Shown here in pieces: positions 52,901 through 60,986 of a stretch of 64,000 bases of DNA (position 1 is the first letter of the stretch; every line of letters begins with the position of its first letter). The translations under genes were made by a program, and so were the position numbers. Source of the stretch: Leifsonia shinshuensis (GTDB lineage: Bacteria; Actinomycetota; Actinomycetes; Actinomycetales; Microbacteriaceae). A model generated the notes under the pieces. The model saw only the letters and a program-made list of their open reading frames with translations, was not told the DNA's origin and did not search any database. The DNA lies in contig NZ_JAHHZQ010000003.1 of the NCBI RefSeq assembly GCF_022606355.1, forward strand, positions 744,001-808,000, written 5' to 3'.

Positions 52901-53669
52901 CGCGGAACGACAGGGTGGGAGTGTCTCCGGGAAGGGGGCTGCTCGCGCTGGCCCCGACGGGGAGCGACTGGCTGATGCCCGCACCGGGCGCCAGCAGCAC
53001 GCTGCGCAGTGGGCTCGCACCGTTGCCGGACCAGTTGCCGCTTCCGGGCGCCGCGGAGAAGTCGCCATTCGGGACGGCGTAGTCGACGCGCTCACCGGCG
53101 CCGCGGATCCCCCACGCGTGCACGGCATGGAACTCGATGGGCGCGGAGGTGTCGTTGTGCAGTTCGAGATAGAGCGCGCCGGCTCCCGCGCCGATGGTCC
53201 CGCCGTTCGAGACGAAGCTCGTCTCGGCAGTGACGCGGGCGCCACGAGCGAGCCCCGTCAGGTCGCTCCGCTCCGCGAGGATCGAGCTGCCGTCGGTGAG
53301 CCGCACGAGAACGTCGGATTGCGTAGTCACGCCGGAATCGAGAGTGACGTCGACGGAAGCGTGCACCACATCACCGCTCTGGGGGGCATCTCCCGAGCCC
53401 ACCGGGATGCCCTCCCAGAGAACGCCGCCCGGAGCGAGCAGAACCGACGCCTCGGCGGTGACGGTTCCCGTCACCGCCCACGGGTCGCCGAAGTCGTCGC
53501 CTGCGAGCGGGTAGGTGACCGGAGTACCCGCCGCCGTGATCGCCGCGGCGTTCGCCGCTTTCGCCGGCGGGAGGCTGAGCGCGCTCACGGCGACGCCGAG
53601 GATCAGCGCCGTCGCCAGCCCCGCCCGGATCGGGCGCTTTCCTGCATCGGCCCGTGTGGGTCGCACCAT
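49965..53669 (-). CDS. Large secreted multidomain protein with a dockerin type I module
   Basis: A 1234-residue exported protein. Signal peptide 1-38 (AKA-AN). Residues about 40-335 are beta-rich, sandwich-like. Residues about 341-393 are a dockerin type I: two calcium loops, DLNGDGVVNAADATWL and DYDGDGQVTLADVSYF. Residues about 395-800 are helical (alpha/alpha toroid-like, DVARAAIVWAEHYRTY, WDEWGSIQAKALALAG) and hold the probable active site. About 830-1140 is again beta-rich, CBM-like, and about 1150-1234 is an Ig-like repeat (SFRWLRDGQEIPGA). No sorting signal. I do not recognise the catalytic family. ATG 53669 has GAGG 9 bases upstream; earlier in-frame ATGs lack a site. Confidence 0.85.
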   Translation of the reverse strand: MVRPTRADAGKRPIRAGLATALILGVAVSALSLPPAKAANAAAITAAGTPVTYPLAGDDFGDPWAVTGTVTAEASVLLAPGGVLWEGIPVGSGDAPQSGDVVHASVDVTLDSGVTTQSDVLVRLTDGSSILAERSDLTGLARGARVTAETSFVSNGGTIGAGAGALYLELHNDTSAPIEFHAVHAWGIRGAGERVDYAVPNGDFSAAPGSGNWSGNGASPLRSVLLAPGAGISQSLPVGASASSPLPGDTPTLSFRAFVSPEDAVARPVGSVSSGETAIASAALPSSTSRGTWQTLTSSALGAGAVPPGATTVTVALTNTGDAPLRLAAVQATVIRAVKNDDLNGDGVVNAADATWLAAQVRAGTTDPALDYDGDGQVTLADVSYFTRFILGDRSEVYANLAHLDFLSEHVTVDGIPMLIVHLYSAPVDPADLSRGYTWISDPQEGIAALDDVARAAIVWAEHYRTYRDAHSYEQLKLALAFVMWMQATDGDFDNFVDRDAAGAIYKRDSQSSSTSFSYWAARGYEAMATALPLIRKSDAALTAQLTSHLSLSLKRLGQVVAPIPGAKGASAPALLGGDVWLSSIAVSALAAHAPSLAGAAKARAVALAGRLGKGIGTHQSGDFMTYPLGAVTNTGGQWDEWGSIQAKALALAGQLSGDKTLIKKAELEADSYLSDLLISGRSFSVNPNKSGLPAINYATASYVENYLTLYSVTGLKKYADLAGIAATWWTGQNAIGVPMFDQALGLAFDGITVDGLNNNSGAESVDEALRAILRLKRVPEAAALMTSAKTVERATQTIQFEDLYRQGRPADAALALPGGQLNDPAQALVSQSATSGTDEKAIYADALPITRSQPVYGNWQGTHAIFVKGVGYDNVRIFDGGSLNIDVPVGGAGQAQVGDALRLNFAALVQFQTTLRARVLAVDASGAQTLLADDSGFSYNARTWYSGSGSVNTTPLATVPAGSVSVRVEFSSTSTNPNAYEGYSTVTLANLYRLGTPEVRYGSTRLSGSAYALAEAGSSRTFSVDVASAGEYSVFLSEVGRPKAASAAIAIGGAFRSTATVPAGAGSVSIVNLGRASLAAGATTLTVTVPPGADAGLDALILYPVQTTATYALLDGRKVTVLRDASDGTLTTGTPRQIAARMAPIPDVAPTIGGTAAPRSVLTVDPGSWTPAGASFSFRWLRDGQEIPGARGRSHTVTQRDAGHELSVAVTASERGRTPGHAVSAAVVVSAAK

Positions 53670-53724
53670 CGTAACCATCCTCATCGATCGTCAAGGCCGT
53701 CCGTCCGGCTTCCGCAACAGGCTA

Positions 53725-53738
53725 AAACAACGTTGTTT
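53725..53738. promoter_or_regulatory. LacI-regulon operator 6
   Basis: AAACAACGTTGTTT, a perfect 14-bp palindrome, 56 bases upstream of the dockerin-protein start. Confidence 0.85.
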
Positions 53739-53814
53739 GTCCGCACAAGTGTCGATTGCCGACCGCGCCTTGGGATTCCTGGGCTTTTATGCAACAGTTG
53801 GAACACTCGATCAA

Positions 53815-53824
53815 ACAACGTTGT
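53815..53824. promoter_or_regulatory. LacI-regulon operator 7
   Basis: ACAACGTTGT, flanks AAACAACGTTGTCT, 35 bases before the FAD/Fe-S enzyme start and 88 bp from operator 6. Confidence 0.8.
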
Positions 53825-53858
53825 CTCATTGCGTCTCAACCCAGGAATAGGCGGCAGC

Positions 53859-56681
53859 ATGCCCTCCCGTATCGCCTCTGTCCTCGCCGAAGCAGCTCTG
53901 CCGGCCGGCGTCTCCGTTCTGGACCGCTCCGTGGACCGGTTCTCGCGTGCCCATGACGCGTCCCACTACCTCCTCGTGCCCTCGGCCGTGGTCCAGCCGA
54001 CGTCTGCCGAGGAGGTGAGCGCCGTCTTCCGCGCGTGCTCCGCGCAGGGGATCCCCATCACGCTCCGCTCGGGCGGCACGAGCCTGAGCGGACAGGCCGT
54101 GAGCGACTCCGTGCTCCTGGACACCCGCCAGCGGTTCCAGAGGATGTCCGTGTCCACCGACGGAACGTCGGTGACCGTTCAACCCGGCCTGACGATCCGT
54201 CAGGTCAACGCCCGGCTCGCCCGCTTCCACCGACGCCTCGGCCCCGACCCGGCGAGCGAGATCGCGTGCACGGTCGGCGGCGTGATTGCGAACAACTCCA
54301 GCGGTATGGCGTGCGGCATCGAGCAGAACACCTACCGCACCTTACGGTCGCTTGTCGTCACGCTGGCCAGCGGGACCATGATCGACACGGGCAGCCCGGA
54401 CTCGGACGACACCCTCCTCGACCGCGAGCCCGCGCTGCACACCGGCCTCCGGGAGCTGCGGGAATCGCTTCTGCGCCGACCCGACCTGGTGGCGGAGATC
54501 AGGCACCAGTACTCCATGAAGAACACCATGGGCTACGGGCTCAACTCCCTCCTGGACTTCGACCGGCCGATCGACATCCTCGCCCACCTGCTCATCGGCA
54601 GCGAGGGAACTCTGGGGTTCGTCTCCGAAGCGACCTTCGAGACGGTGCCGGTTTCACCGTCGATCGCTACCGGCCTTCTCGTCTTCCCCGATCTGCGGTC
54701 GGCCACCGCGGCGCTCCCCCACCTCGTCGCTGCCGGCCTTGCCACGATCGAGCTGATGGATGCCACGTCACTGCGCGTCGCACAGTCGCTCAGCGACGTG
54801 CCCACCGAGATCGCAGCGATCCGAATCGTCGATCAGGCCGCCCTCCTGATCGAGCACCATGCCACGGACGAGGCCGCGCTGCGCCGCAAGATCACAGCGT
54901 TCGAGGAGCTCTTCGGAACCCTCGAACTCACGTCGCCATTCGAATTCGTCACCGACCCCGCAGCCCGGGCCTCGCTCTGGCACGTCCGGAAAGGCCTGTA
55001 TACAGCTGTGGCAGGCGCCCGCCCGTCGGGCACGACTGCGCTGCTCGAGGACATAGCCGTCCCGGTCGAACGACTGCTCGAGACGTGCGAGCGACTGAAT
55101 GTGCTCTTCTCTGCGCACGGCTACACGAACACGGTGATCTTCGGGCACGCCAAAGACGGCAACATCCACTTCATGATCAGCGAACGCTTCGACGACCCAG
55201 ACCACGTCGCACGCTACGAACGCTTCACCGCCGATCTGGTCGACCTCGTCCTGGAGCAGAGGGGGACCCTGAAGGCCGAGCACGGGACTGGGCGCATCAT
55301 GGCGCCGTTCGTCCGCCGACAGTTCGGTGACGAGCTGTACGAGGTCATGCGCCGGATCAAGCGCCTGTTCGACCCGCTGGGCATCCTGAATCCCGGTGTG
55401 CTCCTGTCGGACGACCCTTCCTCGTACCTCCACAACCTGAAGTCGAGCGCTTCGGTCGAGCCGGAAGTCGATCGCTGTGTCGAGTGCGGATACTGCGAAC
55501 CGACCTGCCCGAGCAAGAATCTCACGCTGACGCCACGTCAGCGGATCGTGCTCCGGCGGGAGATGCGAGCCGCGGAAGACCGAGGTGACACAGGACTGCT
55601 GTCCGAGCTCGCGGCCGACTACGACTACGACGGCGTGCAGACCTGCGCCGTCGACGGCATGTGCGCGGTCGCCTGTCCGGTTGACATCAACACCGGCGAC
55701 CTCGTCCGGCGACTCCGCGAAGAGACCGCAAACCGGTTCACCGGTGCAGGCTGGAGTCTCGCCGCAAAGCATTGGGGCGCGGTCACCCGCGCCGGCGGAG
55801 CCGCGCTCACGCTCGCCGATGCTCTTCCCGCACCGCTCATCACCGCCGCGACCGATGTCGGCCGCGCGCTGCTCGGCGCCGACGAGGTGCCCCGTTACTC
55901 AGGCGATCTCCCTCGCGGCGGCCGCAAGCGACCGGCGACCGGCGAGACCCCCGCGGCGCAGGCGGTCTTCTTCGCGGCGTGCATCGGCACGATGTTCGGC
56001 CCCGGCGGCGACGGTGTCGGCAGCAGCGAGGCGTTCCGGTTGCTCGCAGGGCGGGCCGGCGTCGCGATCGTCGAGCCCGAAGGCGTGGCCGACATGTGCT
56101 GCGGGACGCCGTGGAAGTCGAAGGGCCACACGGACGGCTACGCCACGATGTCCGAGCGCGTTCTCCCGTCTCTCCTGGCGGCGAGCGACGGCGGAAGGCT
56201 GCCGATCGTGTGCGATGCCGCCTCTTGCACGGAAGGCCTCGAGACGATGGCAGAAAAGGCAAGGTCCGCCGGCCCGCAGTACGCCTCATTGCGATTCATC
56301 GACTCCGTGGAGTTCACGAACACGAATCTCCTCGGCAAACTCGCCGTGACCACCCCCTTGGCCTCCGTCGCCCTCCACCGCACGTGTTCGACAACGGCAC
56401 TCAACGTGAACGACCACCTGGCCGGCATCGCACGGGCCATCAGCGAAGACGTCTACGAACCCATCGACTGGGGATGCTGCGCGTTTGCCGGAGATCGCGG
56501 CATGCTCCACCCCGAACTGACGGCATCCGCGACAGAAGTCGAGGCATCCGAGATCAACTCCCGGACGTTCGAAGCCTATGCATCGGCGAACAGAACGTGC
56601 GAGCTGGGCATGTCCCGGGCGACGGGACGCACCTACGTGCACATCCTCGAACTACTCGAACAGGCGACTCGCGCAGGGTAG
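53859..56681 (+). CDS. FAD-linked D-2-hydroxyacid dehydrogenase fused to Fe-S/CCG domain
   Basis: A 940-residue enzyme of the D-lactate/D-2-hydroxyglutarate dehydrogenase type. FAD-binding domain about 40-230 (RSGGTSLSGQAV, GGVIANNSSGM), FAD-oxidase C-domain about 260-520 with GHAKDGNIHF and KAEHGTGRI. Two 4Fe-4S sets follow: C540/C543/C546/C550 and C596/C602/C606. The C-terminal half holds two CCG modules (MCCGTPWKSKG, GCCAFAGDRG). It would oxidise a D-2-hydroxyacid and pass electrons to the respiratory chain. Its place in a sugar regulon suggests a hydroxyacid end-product. The open frame upstream from 53118 is antisense of the neighbour. Confidence 0.9.
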   Translation: MPSRIASVLAEAALPAGVSVLDRSVDRFSRAHDASHYLLVPSAVVQPTSAEEVSAVFRACSAQGIPITLRSGGTSLSGQAVSDSVLLDTRQRFQRMSVSTDGTSVTVQPGLTIRQVNARLARFHRRLGPDPASEIACTVGGVIANNSSGMACGIEQNTYRTLRSLVVTLASGTMIDTGSPDSDDTLLDREPALHTGLRELRESLLRRPDLVAEIRHQYSMKNTMGYGLNSLLDFDRPIDILAHLLIGSEGTLGFVSEATFETVPVSPSIATGLLVFPDLRSATAALPHLVAAGLATIELMDATSLRVAQSLSDVPTEIAAIRIVDQAALLIEHHATDEAALRRKITAFEELFGTLELTSPFEFVTDPAARASLWHVRKGLYTAVAGARPSGTTALLEDIAVPVERLLETCERLNVLFSAHGYTNTVIFGHAKDGNIHFMISERFDDPDHVARYERFTADLVDLVLEQRGTLKAEHGTGRIMAPFVRRQFGDELYEVMRRIKRLFDPLGILNPGVLLSDDPSSYLHNLKSSASVEPEVDRCVECGYCEPTCPSKNLTLTPRQRIVLRREMRAAEDRGDTGLLSELAADYDYDGVQTCAVDGMCAVACPVDINTGDLVRRLREETANRFTGAGWSLAAKHWGAVTRAGGAALTLADALPAPLITAATDVGRALLGADEVPRYSGDLPRGGRKRPATGETPAAQAVFFAACIGTMFGPGGDGVGSSEAFRLLAGRAGVAIVEPEGVADMCCGTPWKSKGHTDGYATMSERVLPSLLAASDGGRLPIVCDAASCTEGLETMAEKARSAGPQYASLRFIDSVEFTNTNLLGKLAVTTPLASVALHRTCSTTALNVNDHLAGIARAISEDVYEPIDWGCCAFAGDRGMLHPELTASATEVEASEINSRTFEAYASANRTCELGMSRATGRTYVHILELLEQATRAG

Positions 56682-56694
56682 GCGACCCCTTCGC

Positions 56695-56737
56695 GAACCT
56701 CCGCCGGCGTGTGACGCCTGCACGCGTCCGCAGGTTC
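56695..56737. terminator. Possible terminator between convergent genes
   Basis: GAACCT (56695-56700) pairs with AGGTTC (56732-56737) around an inner hairpin GGCGT-GTG-ACGCC (56706-56718). Stem is interrupted. Confidence 0.35.
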
Positions 56738-56760
56738 AAGGTGAGCATCGCTCCTCTCCC

Positions 56761-58281
56761 TCACCCCCACGTCCACGTCGCGTCGCCGACCGCCTGGAGA
56801 ATCCGGTCGTCGAAGTTCACCTCGCACCGACCGGGGGCGTCGAAGATCATCGTCGAGCGCCCGTCGTCCCACGGTCGCCACTGCTCTCCTGGACGCCCTG
56901 TTCTCGCGAAGTCCGCCCATGCTCCGCCCACTGCTTCGGCGACTTCGAGGGCATCCGCGGTCGCGCCGGTCTGTCGCTCGCACAGGCCTGCGTTCTTCTG
57001 CACGAAGGCGATCTCGGCGCTGTGGAAGGTGCCGGGCCGGGCTTCGAGTACCGGGGTCTTCCAGGCGAACTGGTAGAGCCAAGCCTCCCCGCCCTGCGCG
57101 ACCTTGGCTTCCGCTTGGCGCACTGCCGCCACCCGCATCGGAGCGGCCTTGATGGTGGCGAAGAGGCCGAACGGCGACTCATCAGGGTAACGATCCTTGT
57201 ACGCAGCGAGCACATCGTCCACTGCGGAGGCTCCGAGATCGGCGAGGAGTTCCGAGCGGACATCGCTCCAGGTCATTGTCTCGGCACGGGGATTGTCCAG
57301 GCCGTTCACGAACTCGTTCTGGTTCGCTCCGACGATCAGCGGCACCCGAGCCGAGAGCGCGCCGGCGCCCGGAGCCGAGGGATCGCCGAGCAGAGGCTCT
57401 GCGATGATCTGCCCGTCGTGGACCGGCCGCCAATCCGTGAACCCGAAACCGGCCGCGACATCGACCAGCGCACTCATCGGAATCCCGTCGAGCTGATCGG
57501 GCTGGACTCCGATACGCCCGAGAACCTCGCGAGCCTGTGCTTGCGAGGCGTCGGGGTCCAGAATGTCGGCGAACGAACCGCTCTGCACGACAGCCTTGTG
57601 GAAAAGTCCCTGGGCCGACGGCATGGAGAGCAGGCACGAGACCTTGCCGCCACCGCCGGACTGCCCGTAGATCGTGACGTTCCCCGGGTCTCCACCGAAC
57701 GATGCGGCGTTGTCGCGCACCCACTGCAGCATCGACACGATGTCCTGCATTGCGAGGTTCGCGCTGTCCTCGTAGCCGGTCAGCCAGCTGAGGTCGAGGA
57801 AGCCGAACAGGTTGAGGCGGTGGTTCGAGGTGATGACCACACAGTCCTCAGAACGTGCGAGGTTCGCGCCGTCGTACGCCAGCAGGTCGTTTCCCGATCC
57901 TCCGGTGAACGCTCCGCCGTGCAGATAGACCATGACCGGCCGCGCACCGACCAGGTCGGGAGTCCAGACGTTCACCCGCAGACAGTCCTCGCTCTGAGCC
58001 ACCGCCGCTGAGCCCCGATAGAAGACGAACGCGTCTTCGTCGCCGCTCAGGCCGAGGTTGTTCTGGCCGAGGGCTTGCTGAGGCGCCTGCGGACCCCAGA
58101 ACAAGCAACTCCGCACGTCATCCCAACCCGCCGGCTGCCTCGGCGGCCGAAACCGGTTCGGCCCCGCAGTCGATCCGCCGTAGGGGATTCCTCTGAAGGC
58201 GAGCGCTCCGCGCTCGACGGTGCCTCGGACCCGACCGTACGTCGTCTCGGCGTCGACCAACGGGAACACTGATCCGTGCAT
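56761..58281 (-). CDS. Type-B carboxylesterase
   Basis: A 506-residue esterase: EDCLRVNVWTP (99-109), oxyanion HGGAF (121-125), nucleophile S208 (GQSGG), histidine in GTFHSAEI. No signal peptide. It follows the rhamnosidase gene by 8 bases and so probably removes an acyl group from the imported rhamnoside. Same family and layout as the esterase at 28770-30302. ATG 58281 has GAGGAG 4 bases upstream; GTG 58296 in frame would overlap the rhamnosidase end. Confidence 0.9.
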   Translation of the reverse strand: MHGSVFPLVDAETTYGRVRGTVERGALAFRGIPYGGSTAGPNRFRPPRQPAGWDDVRSCLFWGPQAPQQALGQNNLGLSGDEDAFVFYRGSAAVAQSEDCLRVNVWTPDLVGARPVMVYLHGGAFTGGSGNDLLAYDGANLARSEDCVVITSNHRLNLFGFLDLSWLTGYEDSANLAMQDIVSMLQWVRDNAASFGGDPGNVTIYGQSGGGGKVSCLLSMPSAQGLFHKAVVQSGSFADILDPDASQAQAREVLGRIGVQPDQLDGIPMSALVDVAAGFGFTDWRPVHDGQIIAEPLLGDPSAPGAGALSARVPLIVGANQNEFVNGLDNPRAETMTWSDVRSELLADLGASAVDDVLAAYKDRYPDESPFGLFATIKAAPMRVAAVRQAEAKVAQGGEAWLYQFAWKTPVLEARPGTFHSAEIAFVQKNAGLCERQTGATADALEVAEAVGGAWADFARTGRPGEQWRPWDDGRSTMIFDAPGRCEVNFDDRILQAVGDATWTWG

Positions 58282-58289
58282 CTCTCTCC

Positions 58290-60944
58290 TCACCACAGTC
58301 GCTTCGCCGGCTTGCGCGGGTCGTCCTCGGCGCTGCGAAACTCACCGACAAGCCTGTGCTTGCCCTGTCCGACCTCGATGAACGCGTCGTCCGACCCCGG
58401 CAGAGTCACCCGGGCTCGAAGGCCCAACGGGACATCGACGTCGATCGTGAAGTCGGTACCGCGCCGGCTCCACTCCACGCCCACCTCGCCGTGCGTCGTG
58501 AGGTGACGGGTGGCAGCCTGCGTGAGACCGCCGCCGGGCCGCGGCTTGATCACCACGACGTCGCTGCCCGGCTCGGGGAGGTTGAGCCCGGCCACGACCC
58601 GGTGCATGAAGTCCGCGACCGCTCCGAGGGCGTAATGGTTGAACGAGGTCATCCCGCCGGGATTGATGGAACCGTCGGGAAGCATGCTGTCCCAGCGCTC
58701 CCAAATGGTCGTCGCCCCCATGCCGACCTGATAGAGCCACGACGGCGGCTCGTCCTGCAGCAGGAGATGGTACGCGTGGTCCACTCCTCCGGCGATGGTG
58801 AGCGCGTCGCAGACCAGAGGGGTTCCGACGAACCCCGTGGTGATGCGGTAGTCGGATGCCGCGACCAGCTCGATCAGTCGCGCTCCCGCCCGCGCGGCCT
58901 GCTCCGGAGTCGCGAACAACTCGAAGACGAGGGCCACCGAGATCGACGTGACGGTGTCGCTGACGAGCCGGCCGTTGGGCGAGAGGAACTCCTTCTGGAA
59001 CGCAGCGACGGCGCGCTCGGCGACCCGGCCATAACGCACCGCGTCTTCGCTGTGCCCGAGTACGATCGCCGACTCTGCGAGCAGCCTCGCGGTCAGTGCG
59101 TGGTACGCCGTCGCCACCAGGTACTTGTCTGTGTGGCTGGACCCAGGACTGTTAGGTGGAGCGGCCGGGTCGAGCCAGTCGCCGAGTTGGAACCCGGTGT
59201 TCCAGAGTCCCGTCTGACCGGTGAGGTCGTCGACGAGGTCGACCCACGCCGTCATCGACTCGTACTGATTCGCAAGGATCGATGGATCGTGATCATGCTG
59301 ATACAGCGCCCACGGGACGATGACGGCCGCGTCTCCCCACGCGGCCGTCGGAAAGTCGGGGAAGCCGCACTCCACCCACGGCACGAAGTTGGGAACGTGA
59401 CCGTGGTCTCTCTGCTCGTGCGCCACGTCCCGGAGCCAGCTGGTCAGCACGCCCTGGGCCCCGTAGAGGTAGAGGGCCGTGGGGGCGAACACCTGGATGT
59501 CACCGGTCCACCCCATCCGCTCGTCACGCTGGGGGCAGTCCGTGGGAAGATCCACGAAGTTGTCACGCATCGACCAGACGATGTTCTCGTGGAGACGGTT
59601 CAGCCCGGGGTGAGAGCTCGTGAACCATCCTGTGCGCTGCATCTCGGAGTGCACGACGAGGGCCACCACGTCGACCGTGTCGATGTCCCCGGGCCACCCT
59701 TCGAGCTCGGCGTACCGGAAGCCGTGAAGCGTGAAGCGCGGTGTCCACTCCTCCAGCCGACCGCCGGCCAGTGTGTACGAGTCGATCGAGACGGCGGTGC
59801 GCAGGGGGCGGACTCCGAGTTCGCCGTTCTCGATGACTTCAGCGTGGTGCAGCCGCACAGTCTCGCCAGCCCGCCCATTTACTCGGATTCGCAGCTTTCC
59901 GGCGATGTTCTGGCCGAAGTCGAGGCGGATCCGGCCGGAGGCCACGCGTTCTATCGTCACGGGTTCGAGCACTTCGGTGACGCGGATCGCCGGACCGACC
60001 GGCGCTTCGATCGTGGCCGGGAAAGCATCCAGTGCGAGCAGCTCCGGTTGCGCCCACGATGTCGCGTCGAAACCCGGCATGCTCCACCCCCGAGGCAGCA
60101 GCCGCGCATCGTAGGTCTCGCCCTCGTACAGACCCGCCGCAGTGATCGGGGCAGGCCGGTACTGCCACGAGTCCGCGAGCGGGACCCGCAGCAGCTCGCC
60201 GTCGGTCAGAGTGAGCTCGAGCTGAACCAGCGCGGAGACGTCTTGGCCGTAGTAGTCCCAGAGGCCGCCATCGAAGCCGATCCGTCCGCGGTACCAGCCG
60301 TCTGCCAGCCAGACCCCGAGAGTATTGCGACCCGGTCGGAGGCGATCGGTGATGTCGGCGGTCTGATAGCGCAGCCGATGCCGGTAGCTCGTCCAACCGG
60401 GCGCCAGCACGTCGGGTGACACGGGTCCACCATTGAGCTCGAGCTCATAGACGCCGTGCGCTGTCGAGTACACCCGCGCGTGTCTGACGTCATCGATGCC
60501 GACCCCGACAGAGGCGAGATCCCACTCGTTGCGGAGCAGGTAGCCTGGCCGCGGCTCGCCCTGGGAGGCGGACGGGGACGGCGAGACGAAGGGTTCCGTC
60601 CAGTCGGAGCGTTCGAGCAGCCCCGCTTCCACGGACACGCTCGCCGACCACGCTGAGTGGCCGTCCGCGGTGGACACCTGCACCCGCACGCTCACCCGCT
60701 CCCGTGATCGAAGAGGCGAGAACGGCCACGCGATCGAAGCAGCGGTGCCCTCTGCGTCGTAGACGCTGACGGTCTCGTCGGACGCACGGCATTCGACGGT
60801 GAACGACGTTTGAGGCGAGTCGCCGCTCACCAGCCACGAAAGACGCGGCCGCGTTTCCGCGATGCCGAGCGTGGACGCCCCGCGGCGGTTCTCGAGCCAG
60901 AGTCCGTCGACGGACACAGCCGCGTCGGTGAAGGTGGATGTCAC
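58290..60944 (-). CDS. GH78 alpha-L-rhamnosidase
   Basis: An 884-residue cytosolic glycosidase with the full GH78 layout: N-terminal beta domains (about 10-340, GVYELELNGGPVSPDVLAPGW), (alpha/alpha)6 barrel about 420-790, C-terminal beta domain. The signature DCPQRDERMGWTGD (469-482) carries the probable acid E475. It removes alpha-L-rhamnose from imported glycosides. GTG 60944 has AGGAG 4-5 bases upstream. It follows the permeases in the operon by 42 bases. Confidence 0.93.
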   Translation of the reverse strand: MTSTFTDAAVSVDGLWLENRRGASTLGIAETRPRLSWLVSGDSPQTSFTVECRASDETVSVYDAEGTAASIAWPFSPLRSRERVSVRVQVSTADGHSAWSASVSVEAGLLERSDWTEPFVSPSPSASQGEPRPGYLLRNEWDLASVGVGIDDVRHARVYSTAHGVYELELNGGPVSPDVLAPGWTSYRHRLRYQTADITDRLRPGRNTLGVWLADGWYRGRIGFDGGLWDYYGQDVSALVQLELTLTDGELLRVPLADSWQYRPAPITAAGLYEGETYDARLLPRGWSMPGFDATSWAQPELLALDAFPATIEAPVGPAIRVTEVLEPVTIERVASGRIRLDFGQNIAGKLRIRVNGRAGETVRLHHAEVIENGELGVRPLRTAVSIDSYTLAGGRLEEWTPRFTLHGFRYAELEGWPGDIDTVDVVALVVHSEMQRTGWFTSSHPGLNRLHENIVWSMRDNFVDLPTDCPQRDERMGWTGDIQVFAPTALYLYGAQGVLTSWLRDVAHEQRDHGHVPNFVPWVECGFPDFPTAAWGDAAVIVPWALYQHDHDPSILANQYESMTAWVDLVDDLTGQTGLWNTGFQLGDWLDPAAPPNSPGSSHTDKYLVATAYHALTARLLAESAIVLGHSEDAVRYGRVAERAVAAFQKEFLSPNGRLVSDTVTSISVALVFELFATPEQAARAGARLIELVAASDYRITTGFVGTPLVCDALTIAGGVDHAYHLLLQDEPPSWLYQVGMGATTIWERWDSMLPDGSINPGGMTSFNHYALGAVADFMHRVVAGLNLPEPGSDVVVIKPRPGGGLTQAATRHLTTHGEVGVEWSRRGTDFTIDVDVPLGLRARVTLPGSDDAFIEVGQGKHRLVGEFRSAEDDPRKPAKRLW

Positions 60945-60986
60945 TATTCTCCTGTGAGTCTGAGTGTGCGATGCGTGGGGGCTCGG

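Noticed and set aside
49965-53669. Cellulosome component.
   Set aside because: No scaffoldin or cohesin gene in the window, and the linked genes fit a soluble import-based system.
53118-53858. N-terminal extension of the FAD/Fe-S enzyme frame.
   Set aside because: It is antisense to the dockerin-protein gene and crosses both operators; the domain starts at 53859.
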